Positions 59,865 through 64,000 of a stretch of DNA of 64,000 bases are shown one piece after another (position 1 is the stretch's first letter; every line of letters starts with the position of its first letter). Source of the stretch: Candidatus Dadabacteria bacterium. GTDB lineage: Bacteria; Desulfobacterota_D; UBA1144; Nemesobacterales; Nemesobacteraceae. The translations under genes and the position numbers were made by a program. Under the pieces are notes generated by a model that ran no database searches, was not told where the DNA came from, and saw nothing but the letters and a program-made list of their open reading frames with translations. Location of the stretch: positions 1 to 64,000 of the forward strand of contig JAJDTG010000020.1 of the NCBI GenBank assembly GCA_022827275.1. The letters run 5' to 3'.

Positions 59865-61640
59865 TCACGTTTTCTTTTCGGTGCTGAGACTGGTTTTCTT
59901 GTCTTCCTTGAACAATTCCTTTAGCTCCTGCGTAGGATCAAACACGTCTTCGGGAAACCCGGTTTTATCGTGGTAAACCGCCATCTGGCTATCCAGAGTT
60001 TGGGCATCATGTTCCCGAAACGCCTGAATTATCCCCGCCGCATCGGCCGGTGGTAACCCCATGTGCTCAAGCAGCTGGGTTGAAAGAGCAAGGCTTGAAA
60101 GCAAGGTCTCGCGAATCACGGAGGTCACTCCAAGCTCGCGGAGCTTTATTTCGTGAAAACGATTCCTAGCACGCGCCATGATTTTAAGGTTCGGAAAGGC
60201 ATTAGATACCTGGCTGACTATTTTCAGAGACGATTCAACATCGTCAATCGCCACGACGATCGCAGGAGCCCGGTCAATATGAGCGGACAGCAGAACCCGC
60301 AGACTCGATGCGTTGCCATAGTATGTTTCACTTGCAAACTGACGAACGAAGTCAACCCTCTTGGGATCAAGTTCAATCACCGTGAACGGAATTTTAAGTA
60401 TGGTCAGTATTCGTGCTACGGTCTGGCCGAACGGGCCAAAACCTACGATGATAATGGAATTTTGCGATCCATGGGTTTCTTCTATCGGCGCAGGTTCGCT
60501 GTCCTTTTCGGCACCGAACCGTGAACCGAGCGCAACGAGAAAAGGTGTTGACGCCATCGACAGCGTTACTACCAAAACGGCAACATCGACGACGAACTGA
60601 TCTACAAGCTGGGCCGAAACGCCTACGGTAAACAGAATGAATGCAAACTCCCCGCCCTGGGAAAGCACAAGTCCCGTCCGCACCGCTTCATCGTGCTTAA
60701 GACCCTGCAATCTGGCAAGCGGGTATATAACGAGCGATTTTACGACCATGAGAACCACAGTCAGTCCGATGATCAAAAGCGGCTTGCTGATCAGCAAACC
60801 CAGGTTGGCCGACATGCCGACCGCAATGAAGAAAAGACCCACAAGCAGCCCCTTAAAGGGCATTACGTCCGCTTCAAGCTGGTGGCGATACTCAGAATCA
60901 GCAACCATAACGCCCGCTACGAAAGCCCCAAGCCCCATTGAAAAACCGATGCTGTGCATCGCCAAGGCGGCGCCCGTCACGAGCGTAAGCGCGGCGGCCG
61001 TGAAAAGTTCGTGGATTCCCGTGGAGGCAACAAAACGCAGGGCGGGGCGAAGCGTAAACCGGGCAACCACGAATCCGACCACAACAGCGACAAGAAGCAG
61101 CAAGTTCAACGACACCGAATCCCCCGGCTCAGAAGACAAGATGCCTATTAAGGCTATTGCAGGGATAACGGCGACATCCTGCATAAGCAGCGTGCCGAAA
61201 GCCGCACGTCCATGGGGCTTGTTGAACTCCCTGTGCTCCCCGAGCCACTGCACGACAAATGCCGTGCTTGAAAGAGCAAGGGAGAACCCGATCAGCATTG
61301 ACGCAGGCGTGCCCATCCCCAGCAACATGAAGCAGAACACCGCAATGACAACTGAAGTGATAAGGACCTGGGTTATACCAAGCCCGAAGAGAAATCTGCG
61401 CATGGTCCAGAGACGATGCGGACGAAGTTCGAGACCGATGAGAAACATCAGCAAAACGATTCCGAATTCAGCGAAGTGCAGAACTTCCGTTGCATTGCCC
61501 ACAAGCCCGAACACGCTTGGACCGATCAGCAATCCAACAAGCAGGTAGCCAAGCACGCTGCTCAATCCGAACTTGCGGCAGACAGGAACAACGACAATCG
61601 TCGCCAGCAGGAAAATGAAAGCTTCAACCAGAAGACCCAT
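59865..61640 (-). CDS. Kef-type CPA2 cation:proton antiporter
   Basis: 591 residues. About 12 membrane helices come first ('GLSSVLGYLLVGLLIGPSVFGL', 'LSSTAFVVQWL', 'LLMQDVAVIPAIALIG', with the conserved aspartate in 'MQDVAVIP'). A RCK/TrkA_N domain then has the nucleotide-binding 'SIIIVGFGPFGQTVARIL' and 'ETYYGNASSLRVL'. KefB/KefC homologues release K+ and are gated by glutathione adducts, which fits gshA in this window, but ligand preference is not visible. GGAGG precedes the ATG. Convergent with the AbiEii-like gene. Confidence 0.92.
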   Translation of the reverse strand: MGLLVEAFIFLLATIVVVPVCRKFGLSSVLGYLLVGLLIGPSVFGLVGNATEVLHFAEFGIVLLMFLIGLELRPHRLWTMRRFLFGLGITQVLITSVVIAVFCFMLLGMGTPASMLIGFSLALSSTAFVVQWLGEHREFNKPHGRAAFGTLLMQDVAVIPAIALIGILSSEPGDSVSLNLLLLVAVVVGFVVARFTLRPALRFVASTGIHELFTAAALTLVTGAALAMHSIGFSMGLGAFVAGVMVADSEYRHQLEADVMPFKGLLVGLFFIAVGMSANLGLLISKPLLIIGLTVVLMVVKSLVIYPLARLQGLKHDEAVRTGLVLSQGGEFAFILFTVGVSAQLVDQFVVDVAVLVVTLSMASTPFLVALGSRFGAEKDSEPAPIEETHGSQNSIIIVGFGPFGQTVARILTILKIPFTVIELDPKRVDFVRQFASETYYGNASSLRVLLSAHIDRAPAIVVAIDDVESSLKIVSQVSNAFPNLKIMARARNRFHEIKLRELGVTSVIRETLLSSLALSTQLLEHMGLPPADAAGIIQAFREHDAQTLDSQMAVYHDKTGFPEDVFDPTQELKELFKEDKKTSLSTEKKT

Positions 61641-61991
61641 CCGGCCTCCTTCGAAACGGATTCGAATCCTGCTCTCTTAAAACTTCTCTTTGTTTGACCA
61701 ACTCAGACATGGCTTAACAGGCTTAACTCCTTCGGGACCTTTGGCTCACACTAATAATGTGGGCAAGTAAAAACAGAGCGCAAACCGCTTTTCGGATTCA
61801 GAACGACATTTGGGAAAAACTGGTTAAAACGCAATCCTATTCTCTAAATATGTTAATAGGTCGAAAGGGTTTCTCAAACAGGAAAGAAAGAAAGGGTTCC
61901 TCTGCGGTTTACAAAATGGGATGAGAAACCCAGAGCTTGGTAGTTTTCGGGGATACGGGATTACTAGGGGGAAACGGGAAAGCTGTATCCC
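61641..61991. other. Intergenic region between the Kef-type gene and trpG
   Basis: About 350 bases with no gene, promoter match or strong repeat that I can see. A GGGATAC/GTATCCC pair (61950-61956 and 61985-61991) flanks the end of trpG with a long loop and is not convincing as a terminator. Confidence 0.6.
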
Positions 61992-62582
61992 TTACCCATA
62001 GTAGTCGATAAAGTTTCTGAGAAGATCCTTCCCGCACTCCGTAAGGATGGACTCGGGGTGGAACTGAACGCCCTCAACGGGAAATTCTTTGTGCCTTATC
62101 CCCATTATTTCACCCTCCCTGGTCCAGGCGGAAATCTCGAAGTCGGACGGAAGGGACGCTTCTTCCACCAAAAGTGAATGGTATCTCGTAGCCTCGAAGG
62201 GATTCGGAAGATCCTTATAGATGGTTTTTCCGTCGTGGGTGACCGGGGAGGTTTTTCCGTGCAGAAGCCTCTCAGCCCGGACTATGTTCGCCCCGTACGC
62301 ATAGCCCACCGCCTGGTGACCCAGGCAGACACCGAGAATGGGCTTTTCCCCAACGTACCTTTTTATTATGTCGACCGAAAGCCCCGCCTCCTTGGGCGTG
62401 CAGGGCCCGGGAGAAATTACAATTATGTCGGGATTAAGATCATCTACGAAACTGAAATCAAGGCAGTCGTTTCTCTTCACCTCGATCTGCTGGCCAAGTT
62501 CCCCCAGGTAGTGGACCAGGTTGTAGGTGAAGGAATCGTAATTATCGATCATCAGAATCATTTTCCTTTTGCTCCCGGTCAT
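61992..62582 (-). CDS. trpG: Anthranilate synthase component II (glutamine amidotransferase)
   Basis: 196 residues. Releases ammonia from glutamine for TrpE. Cys in '[15 protein letters not shown]', His and Glu in 'QFHPESIL'. Also '[19 protein letters not shown]' at the N terminus and '[12 protein letters not shown]'. It starts with TAATG, sharing one base with the trpE stop, so translation is coupled. A PabA role (folate) is possible, since many bacteria use one protein for both. Confidence 0.94.
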   Translation of the reverse strand: MTGSKRKMILMIDNYDSFTYNLVHYLGELGQQIEVKRNDCLDFSFVDDLNPDIIVISPGPCTPKEAGLSVDIIKRYVGEKPILGVCLGHQAVGYAYGANIVRAERLLHGKTSPVTHDGKTIYKDLPNPFEATRYHSLLVEEASLPSDFEISAWTREGEIMGIRHKEFPVEGVQFHPESILTECGKDLLRNFIDYYG

Positions 62583-64000
62583 TAGAATCCGTCCTCCGCA
62601 AGCTCAACCGATTTCACCAGAGCCTTTACCTTGTTAACTGTTTCCTGATACTCGGTTTCAGGATTCGAGTCTGCCACTATGCCAGCTCCCGCCTGGATGT
62701 AGACTTTGCCGTCTTTTATCACGAACGTTCTTATGGTTATGCAGCTGTCCATGTTGCCCGAGAAACTGAAGTAGCAAACGCATCCCCCATATGCCCCCCT
62801 CGTCGTCGGCTCAGTTTCCTCGATTATCTCCATAGCCCTTACCTTCGGCGCCCCGGAAAGAGTGCCCGCGGGGAAAGTCGCCTTTATGACGTCAAAAGCA
62901 TCTGACCCTTCGGCGAGCAGGGCCGTCACGTTTGAAACTATATGCATCACGTGGGAATATCTCTCCACGATCATGAAATCGTTCACTCTCACCGAGCCCG
63001 TGTTGGAAACTCTTCCCAGGTCGTTTCTCGCGAGATCGACGAGCATTATGTGCTCGGCCCTCTCCTTGGGATCCGCAATGAGTTCAGCCGCAAGGGCTTC
63101 GTCCTCGGGAACGGTTTTTCCTCTCGGGCGCGTTCCGGCTATCGGCCGGCTCGCGATTCTTTCCCCTTCGACCCTCACCATTACCTCGGGAGAAGATCCG
63201 GTGAGGATATCTTCACCCATCCGCAGAAAAAACATGTACGGGGAAGGGTTCAGTATCCTGAGCGCCCTGTAGAGATCGAAAGGATCAACCCTCAGATCCG
63301 TCTTCCATCTCTGGGATATCACGGCCTGTATTATGTCCCCTGATTTTATGTATTCCTTGGTCCTTAGGACCGCATCTTTGAAGTGTTCAGGTTCGAAATT
63401 GGACTCGAGTGTGAATTTTTCCTCTCCAACATCTCGAGGAATACCATTGGTAAACCTCTCGTCAAGCGAATTTTTAAGCTTGCTTTTAAGCTTGGCTATT
63501 CTCGCAAGAGACTTTTCATATTCCTCCCTCGCATTTTTAAGGTCGGGAACATAGGCATTTGAAATGATCTTTATCTTGCTCGTAACGTTATCGAATGCCA
63601 AAATGGTATCCATTACCATGTAAACGGAGTCCCAGAGCTTGAGCTCATCAGGAGAGCTGTCGGGAATATCCTCTATAAACCTGACCATGTCATAACCGAA
63701 GTAACCGACCGCTCCGCCGTGAAATCTCGGAAGCTCTTCCGAGGAAACCGGCCTGTATTGTGAAAGCAGGTCCCGCAACGCCAGAATCGGGTCGCCCGTG
63801 AATGTTTCGGTTTCCCTGCCCGAGTGCATTATCTCGATGCTTTGGCCCTTCGAGCGGAACACCACCGAGGGTTCCGCGCCAAGAAAGCTGTAACGCGCCC
63901 ATTTGTCTCCGCCCTCCACGCTTTCGAACAGAAAGGAGTAACCGGGCGAGTCTATCTTCCTGAAAACCGAGACCGGAGTGTCGTAATCGGCCAGAACTTC
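62582..64000 (-). CDS. trpE: Anthranilate synthase component I, 5' end cut by window edge
   Basis: 473 codons are visible and the frame is open at the window's right end, so the N terminus is missing. Signatures: '[12 protein letters not shown]' (with 'PVSVFRKI' and 'FLFESVEGG' read beyond the listed start), '[12 protein letters not shown]'-like '[22 protein letters not shown]', '[12 protein letters not shown]', '[16 protein letters not shown]', '[17 protein letters not shown]' and '[11 protein letters not shown]'. It makes anthranilate from chorismate and ammonia for tryptophan. With TrpG coupled behind it, TrpE is favoured over PabB. The regulatory leader, if any, is off the window. Confidence 0.95.
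   Translation of the reverse strand, partial: EVLADYDTPVSVFRKIDSPGYSFLFESVEGGDKWARYSFLGAEPSVVFRSKGQSIEIMHSGRETETFTGDPILALRDLLSQYRPVSSEELPRFHGGAVGYFGYDMVRFIEDIPDSSPDELKLWDSVYMVMDTILAFDNVTSKIKIISNAYVPDLKNAREEYEKSLARIAKLKSKLKNSLDERFTNGIPRDVGEEKFTLESNFEPEHFKDAVLRTKEYIKSGDIIQAVISQRWKTDLRVDPFDLYRALRILNPSPYMFFLRMGEDILTGSSPEVMVRVEGERIASRPIAGTRPRGKTVPEDEALAAELIADPKERAEHIMLVDLARNDLGRVSNTGSVRVNDFMIVERYSHVMHIVSNVTALLAEGSDAFDVIKATFPAGTLSGAPKVRAMEIIEETEPTTRGAYGGCVCYFSFSGNMDSCITIRTFVIKDGKVYIQAGAGIVADSNPETEYQETVNKVKALVKSVELAEDGF

Noticed and set aside
60637-61548. Long plus-strand frame of about 300 codons inside the Kef-type gene
   Set aside because: Antisense to a strongly supported antiporter; its protein has low-complexity Thr/Ser/Pro composition and no start signal.
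61950-61991. Hairpin before the trpG end as a terminator
   Set aside because: The 7-base stem has a loop of 28 bases and no T-run in the transcribed strand.
1-64000. tRNA, rRNA, tmRNA, SRP RNA, RNase P RNA or CRISPR arrays
   Set aside because: I scanned the gaps by eye for cloverleaf and repeat-spacer patterns and found none. A covariance search could still reveal a missed tRNA.

Overview
The window looks like a chromosomal segment of a Gram-negative, probably marine or host-associated heterotroph. The evidence is a TonB-dependent receptor, Mla-type lipid transport, many lipobox lipoproteins and several sodium-linked systems (a DASS symporter, an OadGAB decarboxylase, a CaxA-like antiporter). 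Genes are tightly packed, with TTG and GTG starts and 1-4 base overlaps. The gene mix (myo-inositol-phosphate synthase behind rpsI, luciferase-like oxidoreductases, orphan solute-binding proteins, paralogous acyl-CoA ligases) would fit a deep-branching proteobacterial or Desulfobacterota/Dadabacteria-like lineage. That assignment is inference; there is no rRNA to confirm it.

Layout, left half. 1-3.4 kb: ParDE-like and MazEF-like toxin-antitoxin pairs around pyruvate kinase. 3.4-10 kb: a six-gene minus-strand operon (MBL hydrolase, purB, DsbA-like protein, RDD protein, gshA, DASS transporter). 10.2-12.4 kb: PIN-TRAM protein, ispD, ispF. 13-19.4 kb: MlaF-like ATPase, sodA, a sigma-70 factor, rplM-rpsI-ino1, and an MlaE-like permease with a lipoprotein. 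19.5-22.3 kb: glutaredoxin, a cobalamin riboswitch, a BtuB-like receptor and an unexplained structured segment. 22.4-25.8 kb: two divergent LLM oxidoreductases, a STAS protein and an unknown membrane protein. 25.8-31.2 kb: four solute-binding lipoproteins in a row (one OppA-like, three LivK-like paralogues) without permeases. 31.2-34.8 kb: an acyl-CoA (propionyl-CoA type) carboxylase operon, followed by coaE and gltX.

Right half. 36.9-38.5 kb: a leaderless BtuF-like cobalamin-binding protein and a tandem duplication that copied its 3' end together with a convergent small membrane protein. 39-41.5 kb: fabH, an AEC transporter, rpmG-rpmB. 41.7-43.3 kb: an AT-rich island with a compact three-gene cassette led by a TIGR04255-family protein, the best candidate here for an undescribed system. 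43.7-44.6 kb: a MerC-like protein and a Fur-family regulator with a Fur-type box. 45.5-48.9 kb: a Na+-pumping decarboxylase (oadGAB). 49-52.3 kb: the rpmH-rnpA-yidD-yidC-jag cluster, then tadA. 52.8-57.3 kb: two paralogous acyl-CoA ligases flanking a CaxA antiporter. 57.8-59.8 kb: an AbiEi/AbiEii-like pair. 59.9-64 kb: a Kef-type antiporter and trpE-trpG, with trpE cut by the window edge.

Themes. Cobalamin uptake (riboswitch, receptor, binding protein) sits beside a propionyl-CoA-type carboxylase, which fits a B12-dependent propionate route whose mutase is not in view. Glutathione synthesis, glutaredoxin and a Kef-type antiporter fit a glutathione-based redox system. Several genes (rpmH, the BtuF-like gene, gltX, the AbiEi-like gene, perhaps pyk) have a promoter -10 box 7-11 bases before the start codon and no Shine-Dalgarno sequence, so leaderless mRNAs seem common. 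No tRNA, rRNA, CRISPR array or intact insertion sequence was recognised.
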